Shown: positions 17,665-26,885 of the stretch, one piece after another
Layout of the letters: every line of letters begins with the position of its first letter
How positions within the stretch are numbered: position 1 is the stretch's first letter
Source of the DNA: Sipunculus nudus
Lineage: Eukaryota; Annelida; Sipuncula; Golfingiida; Sipunculidae
Reading direction: 5' to 3'
Length of the DNA stretch: 64,000 nt
NCBI GenBank assembly: GCA_026874595.1
Contig: JAPPUL010000081.1
Span: forward strand, 126,001-190,000
Position numbers and translations under genes: made by a program
The notes under the pieces: generated by a model
The model's input: the letters and a program-made list of their open reading frames with translations, nothing else
What the model was told of the DNA's origin: nothing
Databases searched by the model: none

Positions 17665-19602
17665 ATGGTATCGAGTTTTCATGGGATAGAGCTTGGGAAG
17701 AAGGGGTTGTTGGCCCACCAAAGTGCACTAAGTACAACGGGACATAATCTAGCAAATGTAAGTAATCCAGAATATACAAGACAGAAGGTACAGCTTGGGA
17801 CAGTAGATCCGATACACCCACCGGGGATAAATTCAAGCACAACATCAGGTCAAATAGGAGGGGGTACAAATGTAGAAGATGTTAGCCGGGTACGAGATAT
17901 ATTTTTGGATGATCGGATATTTGCCGAACATGGATTACACGGGTATTGGAAGGAACGAGATTATTATTTTAAACATCTTGAAAATATATTAAACGAGCCA
18001 ACTACACCGAGTTTGCAAAGCCGCTTTTCCAAGTTTATAAAGAGTTGGAATGACTTGGCAAACAATCCGAAAGAGGGTGGAGCAAGGGAAGTGGTACGGA
18101 CAGAAGGAATAGGCTTAACGAGATACATACGAGGGACATTTACGAAGCTTTACGAATTACGAGAGAGTGCCGAGAAGTCGCTACAAAGTAAAGTGGCTGA
18201 AGTAAACGTACTGAGTGAAGAGATAGCAAGTTATAATATCGAGATAAGGAAGGTTGAGGCGGAAGGACATAATCCAAATGATTTATATGACAAACGAGAT
18301 GGGTTAGTAGACAGGCTTTCGAAGATACTGCCGATACGGGTGGGTAGAGTTGACAAAGATGAGTATATACTATATTTAGGAAGCCAGAGGCTGGTACAGG
18401 GGGAAAGATATGAAAAGCTTATAACAGAGAGCGATAAAAGTAATGAAGGATTTAGTAAGATAAAGTGGGAGATAACGGGAGAGGATTTAGTACTTGACAG
18501 ACGTGGTGAGATTGCAGGACTTTTGAGGGCACGAGATATAGATATAAAGGGGCAGATATTAAAGCTTGACAAGTTTGCGATAAATCTAATAGAAGTAGTA
18601 AATGACATACATAGGGAAGGGTATGGACTTAACTTCAAGACAGGGAATAATTTCTTTAAAGAGAAGGATTTAGCATTAAATGTAAATAGTAATTATGATT
18701 TAAATGAGGATGAGCAACTAGACAGTAGCGCAATATATAAGGTAACAGGACAAGAGAGAGTTAGTAGAGAGAGTATAGTAGGGGTAGGAGGCGAGCTTAA
18801 TTTAGGTTTTAATGCTAAAGGGGCTGAGATTATAGTAAGGTACAGCGAGAATGATAGAGTAGGGGAGGTACTTGATAGGATAAATAAATCTGAGGCGGAG
18901 CTTGTAGGATATATAAATCATAAAGGGAAAGTAGTCCTAAAGTCAACCCGAGAAGATAATACGATAATGCATCTAGAAGACACAAATAATTTTCTAGTAG
19001 GGCTTACCGGGATATTAAGGTCTAGAGGTCCTGAGGGAGCATTTGACAGGGGGAATGTGAATGAAGTAAACAAGCTAATAGGAATAAATAAAGGTTATGC
19101 AAAAAGCGCAAGTCAAAATCCTTCAGGCTGGATAGTATTAGATGATGCAATACTTGGGGAACGTGGGAACATAGCGGCAGCCCGAGGTATAGACACAGAT
19201 GGGGATGGAGGGAATGATAAGGTGAGTGGAGAGAGTGATGGGAGGAATGCGCTTCGGATAGTAGCGGCTTTAAGGAGCGAAGGACATGTAGTATCTGATG
19301 ATATAGAAAAGCTTGATCATGAGCCTGTACATTTGGATAAAGATAATAAGGGTTTTAATTCCTATTTGGTGTCGCTAGTGAAGGAACTTGGCAAGGCGAC
19401 AGAGGATGCAGGGCTTGCGCTTAAGAAGGAGGATGCGATATTGCAAAATCTGACAAATGCGCGTAAGGGGATATCAGGAGTGAATATAGATGAGGAGATG
19501 GCAGCGCTTGTAATGTACCAACATGGTTATAATGCATCGGCAAGATTTGTAACACATGTAGATAGGATGTTGGATACAATAATAAACAGAATGGCAGTAT
19601 AG
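17665..19602 (+). CDS. flgK: Flagellar hook-associated protein 1 FlgK
   Basis: 645 residues. The N-terminus has the rod/hook-family signature (GLLAHQSALSTTGHNLANVSNPEYTRQ) at about residues 15-40 and the C-terminus has the D0 helix with GVNIDEEMAALVMYQHGYNASARFV. FlgK is the first of the two junction proteins between hook and filament. The middle part is longer and more charged than in enterics, as in spirochaetes. It lies in flgN-flgK-flgL-fliW-csrA, 28 bp before flgL. Confidence 0.95.
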   Translation: MVSSFHGIELGKKGLLAHQSALSTTGHNLANVSNPEYTRQKVQLGTVDPIHPPGINSSTTSGQIGGGTNVEDVSRVRDIFLDDRIFAEHGLHGYWKERDYYFKHLENILNEPTTPSLQSRFSKFIKSWNDLANNPKEGGAREVVRTEGIGLTRYIRGTFTKLYELRESAEKSLQSKVAEVNVLSEEIASYNIEIRKVEAEGHNPNDLYDKRDGLVDRLSKILPIRVGRVDKDEYILYLGSQRLVQGERYEKLITESDKSNEGFSKIKWEITGEDLVLDRRGEIAGLLRARDIDIKGQILKLDKFAINLIEVVNDIHREGYGLNFKTGNNFFKEKDLALNVNSNYDLNEDEQLDSSAIYKVTGQERVSRESIVGVGGELNLGFNAKGAEIIVRYSENDRVGEVLDRINKSEAELVGYINHKGKVVLKSTREDNTIMHLEDTNNFLVGLTGILRSRGPEGAFDRGNVNEVNKLIGINKGYAKSASQNPSGWIVLDDAILGERGNIAAARGIDTDGDGGNDKVSGESDGRNALRIVAALRSEGHVVSDDIEKLDHEPVHLDKDNKGFNSYLVSLVKELGKATEDAGLALKKEDAILQNLTNARKGISGVNIDEEMAALVMYQHGYNASARFVTHVDRMLDTIINRMAV

Positions 19603-19630
19603 AAAAAAGAATGAACAAGAGGAGGTATTA

Positions 19631-20896
19631 ATGTTTAGAGTAACAAATAATTACATGGCAGAGAATCTGGTAAAGACGTTAAATAGTCAAAAGGAACAAA
19701 TAGACAAAGTAGACAGACAAATAAGCACACAAAATAGGATACAAAAGCCCCACGAGGATCCAGAAGGGACAGCCCTAGTAATACGCTATAGGAATCAGCT
19801 TGAAGAATATAATAGATATGAAAAGAATTTAGAAGACAGCCAGTCCCACTTAAATTTGTTAGATATTAAGCTTCAAGACGTTGTAAATCATCTTCAAAAC
19901 ATACGGGAAGAGGCGGTAAAAGGAGCAAATGGGGTATATACAAAAGGTGATAGAGAGAAGATGGCAATACAGGTTGAGCAATATTTAAAAGAGATAGTGC
20001 AAGTAGCAAACTCAGAATTTAAAGGGTCAAGTTTATTTGGAGGCTATAAAACAGATACAAAGCCCTACGAATTAACTTATACTAAAGAAGGAGATAAGAC
20101 ACCTCTTGTGAGCAAGGTAGAATATAGTCGAGGCGACATGGGCAAACAATATAGAGAGATAGACCGAGGAGAGTATATCCCAGTAAACTTAAGTGGCGAG
20201 AGGGTATTCTGGGGTTCAGAGCAAAGGATAGTGTCGCAAACTAATGCAACAGGCTATATAGCGCTAAGTTCAAATGTAGAAAAGCCCTATCAGATGATAA
20301 AAATAGATGGGGTTTCAATAAGAATAGATGATGGAGATAACTTACAAACTATAGTAGATAAAATAAACGCCTCACCGGTGGCAGTGAAAGCGCAGATAGA
20401 TAATACAACAGGTAATGATTTTCTAGTACTACAAACAACAAAGGCACATAAGATGTGGTTATCTGACGAAGAGGGAGGAGTAGTTTTACAGGATTTAGGG
20501 ATATTAAGTGAAGGTGGAGCGTATCCGCCGGGCAATTATGCACCGAGTGCAATAGTGTATGGTAAAAACTTATTTGAGGAGATAATAGAGTTACGAGATG
20601 CATTATTAAGCGATGATACAAATGGGATAAATAGGAGTATAGGAGATCTTGACATAGCGCTTGACAATGTAAGGAGTAATTTAGGGGAAGTTGGGTCTTT
20701 GCAGCACCGGGTCAGCACCTCACAAGAGCGGCTGTCGAAGAATATAATATATGCAAATGAGGTATATTCGAAGGTGCAAGGAACCCCTATGCTTGAGGCA
20801 GTGGCTCTGATGAAGGAATTAGATTTTGCACACAGAGCAGCATTACAAGTAGGAGCAAAGCTTTTAAGGCCAACGTTGTTAGATTTCTTAAGGTAG
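19631..20896 (+). CDS. flgL: Flagellar hook-associated protein 3 FlgL
   Basis: 421 residues. The flagellin-like N-terminal D0/D1 helices (MFRVTNNYMAENLVKTLNSQ, and IQKPHEDPEGTALVIRYRNQ) and the C-terminal helix (AVALMKELDFAHRAALQVG) flank a variable middle domain. FlgL is the second hook-filament junction protein. A clear AGGAGG at about 19620 precedes the ATG. Confidence 0.94.
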   Translation: MFRVTNNYMAENLVKTLNSQKEQIDKVDRQISTQNRIQKPHEDPEGTALVIRYRNQLEEYNRYEKNLEDSQSHLNLLDIKLQDVVNHLQNIREEAVKGANGVYTKGDREKMAIQVEQYLKEIVQVANSEFKGSSLFGGYKTDTKPYELTYTKEGDKTPLVSKVEYSRGDMGKQYREIDRGEYIPVNLSGERVFWGSEQRIVSQTNATGYIALSSNVEKPYQMIKIDGVSIRIDDGDNLQTIVDKINASPVAVKAQIDNTTGNDFLVLQTTKAHKMWLSDEEGGVVLQDLGILSEGGAYPPGNYAPSAIVYGKNLFEEIIELRDALLSDDTNGINRSIGDLDIALDNVRSNLGEVGSLQHRVSTSQERLSKNIIYANEVYSKVQGTPMLEAVALMKELDFAHRAALQVGAKLLRPTLLDFLR

Positions 20897-20998
20897 ATAA
20901 AGAGTATTAAGGGAAGCTAAGATAGGCTTAGGTAAGAAAATAAATATATAAAATAAATAGATAAAATATATAAAATAAATATATGAGGTAAAAAGACA

Positions 20999-21478
20999 GT
21001 GGTTGAGCAAGTAGAAATTGATTCAAAACCCTATGGAAAGGTAAAAGTATCGCAAAGCGAGTTAATAACATTCCCATCGGGGATACTTGGCTTTGAGAGT
21101 CTGACACAGTATTACTTGTTAGATAAGGACGAAGGACCGTTTTATTGGTTACAGTCAGTAGAGGTAAAAGAAGTAGCCTTTATAGTTATAAATCCAATAT
21201 ATTTTAAATCAGACTATAAATTAGATTTAGCCTTAAGCGATTTTCATAGTATAGGGCTTAAGACAAAAGAGGAGATAGAAGAAAATTTAATAAACTTTGC
21301 AATAGTTACAATCCCCCAAGATGATTCAATGAACGTTACTGTTAACTTACTTGGTCCTGTAATAATAAATAGGAAGACGAGGGTAGGGATGCAAGCCTTA
21401 TCTTTAAATCCGGCATATAGTGTAAAACACAAAATACTTGAAGAGCTTGGGAAGGAAAGTACAAGGGGAACGAAATAA
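20999..21478 (+). CDS. fliW: Flagellar assembly factor FliW
   Basis: 159 residues, typical length. Family motifs are [18 protein letters not shown] near the N-terminus, FYWLQSVE and the later [20 protein letters not shown]. FliW binds flagellin and, when flagellin is low, binds CsrA instead, relieving CsrA repression of flagellin translation. The start is GTG 20999 (VEQVEID). It is separated from csrA by a single base, so levels of the two partners are coupled. Confidence 0.96.
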   Translation: MVEQVEIDSKPYGKVKVSQSELITFPSGILGFESLTQYYLLDKDEGPFYWLQSVEVKEVAFIVINPIYFKSDYKLDLALSDFHSIGLKTKEEIEENLINFAIVTIPQDDSMNVTVNLLGPVIINRKTRVGMQALSLNPAYSVKHKILEELGKESTRGTK

Positions 21479-21479
21479 A

Positions 21480-21725
21480 ATGCTAGTATTAGCAAGAAAA
21501 CCTAATCAAAGTATAATGATAGGTGATGATATTGAGATACGAGTAGTAGACATAAGAGGTGATCAGGTGAAGATAGGAATAACGGCGCCTAAGGATATCA
21601 GTGTGCATAGAAAAGAGATTTATGAAGAGATACAATCAGCAAATATCGAGGCAAGTAAAACAGAGGGTGCAACAGATCTTGAGGGGCTTCGTAAGATAAT
21701 AATCAAAAAAAAGAAAAAGAAGTAA
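21480..21725 (+). CDS. csrA: Translational regulator CsrA
   Basis: 81 residues starting [22 protein letters not shown], the CsrA consensus; the ATG at 21480 is chosen because upstream in-frame residues have no family match. CsrA is a dimeric RNA-binding protein that blocks ribosome entry at GGA-containing leaders, including flagellin leaders in FliW-bearing bacteria. The C-terminus is lysine-rich and ends at a duplicated AAGAAGTAATTAA, so the stop codon itself is repeated. Confidence 0.97.
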   Translation: MLVLARKPNQSIMIGDDIEIRVVDIRGDQVKIGITAPKDISVHRKEIYEEIQSANIEASKTEGATDLEGLRKIIIKKKKKK

Positions 21726-21745
21726 TTAAAAGAAGTAATTAATCC
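21718..21745. repeat. 13-bp tandem duplication covering the csrA stop codon
   Basis: AAGAAGTAATTAA is repeated head to tail, so the stop codon occurs twice. Confidence 0.8.
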
Positions 21746-21755
21746 TAAGAAAATC

Positions 21756-22859
21756 CTACCTTTCTAACTTTGCTCTTTTTCTTATAATAATTGTAACTAT
21801 AATACTAATCTCATAAAGAAGATAAACAGGAAGCGCAACTATAAGTTGCGAAACCCAGTCTGGAGGCGTTATGATAGCTCCTACAATAAGAATAATGACA
21901 AGAGCATAAGGTCTAAATCTGCTAAGCATATGTTCATTAACAATACCAAGTTTTGCCAGAATACTTATTAGTAAGGGCAGTTGAAATACAACTCCAACCA
22001 TGAATATAAATACGACTATCCAGTCAATATATTCACCTATGCTAAGGTATGATGCTATACCATACTCTGCTATAGGGTCTTTAAGACTTTTATTTAGCAA
22101 AATTAAATTGTTATTTATATCTATGAAAAGCTTGTTATGTGCCTTTTGGGTCTCAACTATATTTATTAGTTGCGATGCCATATATTCTATGTCAGTCGCA
22201 TTTTTGTTATCTTTAGCTTTCCTTTTTGTACTTTCTTTATCAATTAGCTTTTCTAATGAGTTTTTAGTTATACTTAATTTATCATTAAGTGATTTTAAGC
22301 TCTTTTTATTATCCTTATGAGAATTGTTTTTATTTATGCCTTTTGTTTTATTATCGGTTCCAAATGATAAGAGAAAGTTTATACTTATTGGTGCCAGGAC
22401 GCGATATGATAGTACAGCCCCAGAAAAGAATAGTACTATTACAATAGACATGCCAATTATATACCATCGCTTTTCATTTTTGTACAATGCAGGCATAACA
22501 AATTTACTTATATAATAGATTATAAATGGAAAAGAAAGTATTAGTCCGCTATACAAAGCAAGTTTTATGTATGCCATGAATTTTTCGTATACTTTAAGAT
22601 GGATTATTGTAACGTCAAGTCCGGCAAGTGGTTTTACTATTGCTGCGAATATGTAATCTTTAAATATATAAGCAATAACTGCACAGCTTATTAATGCTAT
22701 TATAATCTTTATTATAATCCAGCGAAGTTCTTCAAGATGGTGAAAGAAGTTTATTTCTTTGTTTTGTAGACCATTATCTGAGCCTTGTGCCTTGTCCCCT
22801 ACCTTGTCCCCCGTCTTGTCTCCCGCCTTGTCCCCGTTCGCTATGTCTTCTTTACTCAT
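21756..22859 (-). CDS. tatC: Sec-independent translocase TatC with an unusual periplasmic insertion
   Basis: 367 residues; TatC is usually near 250. The conserved parts are complete: FFHHLEELRWIIIK before helix 1, the FPFIIYYISKFVMPALYKNEKR region and, at the end, LIISILAKLGIV (here LPLLISILAKLGIV), RFRPYALVIILIVGAIITPPD and LPVYLLYEI. TatC is the receptor for twin-arginine signal peptides. Two oddities: a 30-residue N-terminal extension with a GDK repeat (GDKAGDKTGDKVGDK), and about 100 Lys/Asn/Asp-rich residues (about 160-260) between LLSFG and ASYLSIGEY, that is in the periplasmic loop between helices 3 and 4. It heads tatC-tatA's relatives on the same strand. Confidence 0.93.
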   Translation of the reverse strand: MSKEDIANGDKAGDKTGDKVGDKAQGSDNGLQNKEINFFHHLEELRWIIIKIIIALISCAVIAYIFKDYIFAAIVKPLAGLDVTIIHLKVYEKFMAYIKLALYSGLILSFPFIIYYISKFVMPALYKNEKRWYIIGMSIVIVLFFSGAVLSYRVLAPISINFLLSFGTDNKTKGINKNNSHKDNKKSLKSLNDKLSITKNSLEKLIDKESTKRKAKDNKNATDIEYMASQLINIVETQKAHNKLFIDINNNLILLNKSLKDPIAEYGIASYLSIGEYIDWIVVFIFMVGVVFQLPLLISILAKLGIVNEHMLSRFRPYALVIILIVGAIITPPDWVSQLIVALPVYLLYEISIIVTIIIRKRAKLER

Positions 22860-22901
22860 AGTTTGCTTTTTTTTTTAACTTAGGAAAAGTTTTCTATAGA
22901 A

Positions 22902-22950
22902 TAGTCTTTTTTTAGTCTTTTTTTAGTCTTTTTTTAGTCTTCTTTTAGTC
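22902..22950. repeat. 11-bp tandem repeat, about four units, between tatA and tatC
   Basis: AGTCTTTTTTT is repeated about four times with one variant (a C in the last unit). On the minus strand this is an A-rich tract before the tatC leader and overlapping the end of tatA. Unit number could vary by slippage. Confidence 0.85.
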
Positions 22951-23127
22951 TTTGTCTAAACTCTTTTTTTCGTCTGCATCAAGGCTTTTTTTGTCATTTG
23001 CTGTTTCCTCTTTGAACGCTTTAATACCTTTCCCTATCGACTTTGCTATCTCAGGTAATTTCTTTGCTCCAAAGAGTGATAAAAGTATTACAGTAATTAT
23101 TAATATTTCCCAAAAGCCTAAATTCAT
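22945..23127 (-). CDS. tatA: Twin-arginine translocase subunit TatA/TatE
   Basis: 60 residues. One N-terminal membrane helix (FWEILIITVILLSLFG), the FGAKKLPEIAKSIGKGIKAFKEE hinge and amphipathic helix of TatA, and a short acidic/basic tail. TatA forms the size-adaptable pore recruited by TatC. It lies between the larger TatA/B gene and tatC. Confidence 0.93.
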   Translation of the reverse strand: MNLGFWEILIITVILLSLFGAKKLPEIAKSIGKGIKAFKEETANDKKSLDADEKKSLDKD

Positions 23128-23159
23128 ATACTTGTCCTCTGATTATTTATTAAATAAAA

Positions 23160-23513
23160 TTATGTTTTTTTTTGCTCTTCGTTGGACTCATTAAGAGTAG
23201 CCTCAGATTTGCTTTTGTCATTTATAGGACTAGTATCATTTTCTTTTGTGATATTTTCTTTTGTGATATTCAATTCGTCCTTCTTATTCAGATCATCCTG
23301 ATTCTGCTCATCAACATAAGATGTATAAGGCTTTTCTGTTTCTTTATAAAGGTCCTCTTTAAGCGGTTCAGTTAATTCTTTGGTGGCTTTTTTAAATTCT
23401 TTAAGCCCCTTACCAAGCGATTGACCTATTTCAGGCAATTTCTTTGCCCCAAACAATACAAGTAATACAATTACTATTAATGCAATTTCCCATGGCCCAA
23501 TTCCCCCTATCAT
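23160..23513 (-). CDS. TatA/TatB-family protein with a long charged tail
   Basis: 117 residues. IGPWEIALIVIVLLVLFGAK is the membrane helix, followed by KKLPEIGQSLGKGLKEFKKATKEL, then about 70 charged and polar residues. The longer tail suggests TatB, but the FGAKKLPE hinge is TatA-like, so the role is unresolved. The tail holds an in-frame 15-bp duplication that encodes KENIT twice. It is the first gene of tatA/B-tatA-tatC on this strand. Confidence 0.85.
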   Translation of the reverse strand: MIGGIGPWEIALIVIVLLVLFGAKKLPEIGQSLGKGLKEFKKATKELTEPLKEDLYKETEKPYTSYVDEQNQDDLNKKDELNITKENITKENDTSPINDKSKSEATLNESNEEQKKT

Positions 23514-23647
23514 AAATATCCTCCGTGTACCTTACTTTTTTTATAAATGTCTGCCTAAAAATACTCTTTTTACATCCTTTTGTCAATATCCTTATATCCG
23601 AATTATTTTATGCATACTATTTAAGTGTTTTGATATATCTTATTAAT

Positions 23648-24586
23648 ATGCTTTATAATGAATGGATTTCTAAAGTAGCACTCATATTGCGTATGATTAA
23701 ATTTAGTCATACAATATTTGCCTTACCTTTTGCTATAATATCATTCATTATTAATTTAGATAATAGCTTTGTTTCTAATTCTTCTGTTTCTAATTCTTTT
23801 GTTTCTAATTCTTTTGTTTCTAATAGCTCTCCTTTTCTTCCACCTTTATATAAAATAATACTTATAATACTAGCCCTAGTCTTTGCTCGAAGCTTTTCTA
23901 TGGCTTTTAACCGACTTGTAGATCTTAAATATGATAAAAATAATCCAAGAACTAATAAAAGAGAACTTGTTTTAGGTAAGATATCTAAAAGGGGCGTTAT
24001 AGTCTACATAATTATAAACTGTTTGGCGTTTTTGGTGTGCACTTATTTTATTAATGATTTAAGCTTTTATGCATCGTTTCCTTTAATCATATTGCTTTTA
24101 GGCTATTCTTATATGAAACGTTATACGGCATTGGTACATTTTTATCTTGGTTTTGTAATAGGTCTTGTGCCCATTGCGGTTGAGATAGCTTTGTATTCAA
24201 CTGTATCTTTATCTAGTATATTATTGTTTATATCTCTTGGCTCATGGATAGCAGGATTTGACATATTATACTCGTTATTAGACCTTGAGTTTGACCGAAA
24301 AGCAGGACTTTATTCCTTACCGGCAATCTTTGGAAAGGGCAAGGCACTTTTAATATCTCGTATAGCTTATATTGTAATGATCTTATCGCTTTTTGGCTTT
24401 GGTTTTGCGAATTCTGATAAGCTTTTCTATAGTTATTATTATGGAGTATTTTTTATTTTCTTATTACTAGTATTTCAGCAGTGGCAAGTTAAAGTTAAGG
24501 GCAATATGGTATTTAGCAAAACATTTTTCATGTTTAATGCGCTTATATCTATTATCTATCTTACAATTTTCATTATATCTTATTAG
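23648..24586 (+). CDS. UbiA-family prenyltransferase (4-hydroxybenzoate or futalosine-pathway MqnP-like)
   Basis: About 312 residues from the ATG at 23648; an upstream ATG at 23525 would add a hydrophobic extension without family match. Eight or nine membrane helices. Both aspartate-rich motifs are seen: NRLVDLKYDKNNPRTNKRE and YSLLDLEFDRKAGLYSLP, which bind Mg-diphosphate. Such enzymes attach a polyprenyl tail to an aromatic ring in quinone synthesis. The loop after helix 1 holds a 15-bp tandem repeat giving repeated SNSFV units. No other quinone genes are in the window. Confidence 0.85.
   Translation: MLYNEWISKVALILRMIKFSHTIFALPFAIISFIINLDNSFVSNSSVSNSFVSNSFVSNSSPFLPPLYKIILIILALVFARSFSMAFNRLVDLKYDKNNPRTNKRELVLGKISKRGVIVYIIINCLAFLVCTYFINDLSFYASFPLIILLLGYSYMKRYTALVHFYLGFVIGLVPIAVEIALYSTVSLSSILLFISLGSWIAGFDILYSLLDLEFDRKAGLYSLPAIFGKGKALLISRIAYIVMILSLFGFGFANSDKLFYSYYYGVFFIFLLLVFQQWQVKVKGNMVFSKTFFMFNALISIIYLTIFIISY
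23771..23826. repeat. 15-bp coding tandem repeat in the UbiA-like gene
   Basis: Units of TTTCTAATTCTTTTG recur three to four times with small variants and keep the frame, producing a Ser/Asn/Phe/Val-repeat in the first periplasmic loop. Confidence 0.85.
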
Positions 24587-24623
24587 CATATTTTGTTAGC
24601 ATATCCTATGAGCTATCTTTTAA

Positions 24624-25553
24624 TCATTGTTCTTTTATAGGAGTGTTTTTGTAGATGAGTTGACCTTTCATTTTAAATTTTGGATTACCCCACTTGCTTT
24701 GCATCTCTTTGTATGGCTTTAATAAGGCATCTAGAGAGAAATTGGTTTTGACATGATTTTTGGTTTCAAGGCCGATGTTATTATCTGTAATGGAATTGCC
24801 TTTACCGTATAAAGTTATTTTTATATTGATTAGAGAATTTTTGAATAGGAGTTTAGAATTTATTGTTCCATTGAAATTGCTTGAGAAGAATAGGTTATTA
24901 TCACTTATCCCTTTTAAAGAGCGTTTGTAGTTAATGTCAAATAGAGCGTGTATGATATAGTTTTTATGTTTTATTACTATACTATCTTTTAGATTTTCTT
25001 CCCATGGTTTTCTAAGCTGTATTTTATCAGGCAATACATTATAGTATGTTAATATATCTTGAAGTTGTAAGTTTTTATTAGAGTTCTTATAAGTTATTTT
25101 ATTTTTGGGAGTAAGTTCAAATTGAAAAGCATTTTTGTTAAAAGGTAATATAAATGGAAGTTTAATTGAGGTTATTTTATTGTTGACGTTTAGCTTAGTG
25201 ATTGAGATATTATTGGTTTTATAAAGTAATAAAGCATTACCATTTTTATATACCTTAGTGATGTGTTTGGTATTTTGCTTTTCAAGGGAGATATTTAAAG
25301 TATTTATATCGTTATGGCCAAAGAAAGAGTTTATAAGGGAGTTAAGGTAATGGGAATCTTCAGATAAGCTAATAGAGTTAACTTTCAAAGCTATAATAGC
25401 GGATGAATTTACTTTAGTCCTTTCTCTAAAATTCAACTTAATATCAAGGTTCTTATTTGTATTAGAATTGCTACAAGAGAGGCTTGAGCACGATGTAGTA
25501 GTCAAAGAGAATAATAAAATAAAACAAGAGATAAAAAAATAAAAATAAGACAT
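24624..25553 (-). CDS. Putative lipoprotein of unknown function
   Basis: 309 residues. A hydrophobic signal peptide ends in a Cys within TTTSCSS (or the following LSC), so it is probably lipid-modified. The rest is rich in Lys, Asn, Ile and Ser with alternating short strands and no motif that I recognise. It converges with the UbiA-like gene and is divergent from the Ca2+ exchanger gene. Codon choice fits the host. Confidence 0.6.
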   Translation of the reverse strand: MSYFYFFISCFILLFSLTTTSCSSLSCSNSNTNKNLDIKLNFRERTKVNSSAIIALKVNSISLSEDSHYLNSLINSFFGHNDINTLNISLEKQNTKHITKVYKNGNALLLYKTNNISITKLNVNNKITSIKLPFILPFNKNAFQFELTPKNKITYKNSNKNLQLQDILTYYNVLPDKIQLRKPWEENLKDSIVIKHKNYIIHALFDINYKRSLKGISDNNLFFSSNFNGTINSKLLFKNSLINIKITLYGKGNSITDNNIGLETKNHVKTNFSLDALLKPYKEMQSKWGNPKFKMKGQLIYKNTPIKEQ

Positions 25554-25760
25554 TAGTTTGATAATGCAGTTCTCCTAAATCTAATTTAGCAAGAAGTTAC
25601 TATAAAGTAATAATAAGAAAGTTTATAATAGTGTAATTATCTTTTGATAAGATGTTCAAACTTTAAGGGATACGGGGCTATTTTTTATTATATTTGTTTT
25701 TTTTAAAAAATATGATGATAAAGTTTTAAAGGGGATAAATAAAAGGTGAAAGAGAAATAA

Positions 25761-26825
25761 ATGCTTGAAGGGACCCTTCTATTTTTGGTAGCAACAGGCC
25801 TAACATTGGTATCAGCAAAGAAGCTTGCGTATTATGGAGACGAGATAGCATCAACAACGAGTCTTGGAGCAGGGCTTGTGGGTTTGCTATTATTATCCTT
25901 TGCAACATCGCTCCCGGAGTTTGCCTCATCGGTGTGGGCATCGTTTTTAGGCAATGTAGATCTAGCCTTTGGGAATGTATTTGGAAGTAATATGACAAAT
26001 ATATTTATATTGGTGATAATGGATATGTATTTGGTGGGGAGGTCGGTATTATATTATGTAAAAGGAAAGAATATGCTTGCGGGTGGTGTGGTTATAGCTC
26101 TTACGATAATTGTGTTATTTTTCATGGAGCTATCAGGTTTTAAACTCTTTATAGGAGTAGACTTATGGTATTTATCTTTGGTGCTATTTATAATATATGT
26201 ATATAGTATGATATTGCTTTATAGACATGATAAAGGATTGCTAATAGAGGAAGGAGGAGAGGGAGCAGAAGAGGGAGCAGATACAAAAGGTAAAGTAGCA
26301 GGAAAACTTAGTAAGGGCAATGCGATAAGAGGTTTTGTACTTAGTACAGTATTTGTATTCGTATCATCGATACTGCTATCGTATAGTTGTAATATAATAA
26401 GTAATATAGAAGTAGGGGGCAAAGCGTTAGGCGGGACATTCGTAGGGACGCTATTAATGGCTTTGGCAACGAGCCTGCCGGAGATAGTAGTATCGCTTGC
26501 GGCAATAAAGCTTAAGAGTTTTGATATGGCGCTTGGCAATATATTTGGTAGTAATATATTTAACTTAGCAATACTTAGCTTTACGGATATCGCCTATAGA
26601 TTAGGGACATATTGGCGAGATGGAGAGCTAGTGGGAGATAATGCATTTGCGCTTGCAAGTAAAGGACATATTATAAGTGGTTATATAGGGATATTGTTTG
26701 TGAGCATAGTTTTAGTAAGCTTGCTGTCAGGGCGTTCAGGTAAGAGGTTTCGCCTTGGGTTTGATACAATGCTAATAGGGCTACTATATATATTGGGGCT
26801 TTATTTAATATTCTTGTTAAGGTAA
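25761..26825 (+). CDS. Calcium/sodium antiporter (CaCA family, YrbG-like)
   Basis: 354 residues with ten hydrophobic helices in two inverted repeats. Both alpha motifs are present: SFATSLPEFASSVWASFLGN with GNVFGSNMTNI, and ALATSLPEIVVSLAAI with GNIFGSNIFNL. The acidic residues in these motifs bind the cation. A charged cytoplasmic loop (EEGGEGAEEGADTKGK) joins the halves. It exchanges Ca2+ for Na+ or H+ across the inner membrane. It precedes purD by about 60 bp. Confidence 0.93.
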   Translation: MLEGTLLFLVATGLTLVSAKKLAYYGDEIASTTSLGAGLVGLLLLSFATSLPEFASSVWASFLGNVDLAFGNVFGSNMTNIFILVIMDMYLVGRSVLYYVKGKNMLAGGVVIALTIIVLFFMELSGFKLFIGVDLWYLSLVLFIIYVYSMILLYRHDKGLLIEEGGEGAEEGADTKGKVAGKLSKGNAIRGFVLSTVFVFVSSILLSYSCNIISNIEVGGKALGGTFVGTLLMALATSLPEIVVSLAAIKLKSFDMALGNIFGSNIFNLAILSFTDIAYRLGTYWRDGELVGDNAFALASKGHIISGYIGILFVSIVLVSLLSGRSGKRFRLGFDTMLIGLLYILGLYLIFLLR

Positions 26826-26849
26826 AAGATTAGCTATAGTGAATAAATG

Positions 26850-26878
26850 GTTTATTAAATAAATGGTTTATTAATGGA
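26850..26878. repeat. 15-16-bp tandem duplication just before purD
   Basis: AATAAATGGTTTATTA is repeated head to tail immediately before the purD ribosome binding site (GGAGG). Confidence 0.8.
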
Positions 26879-26885
26879 GGATTAG

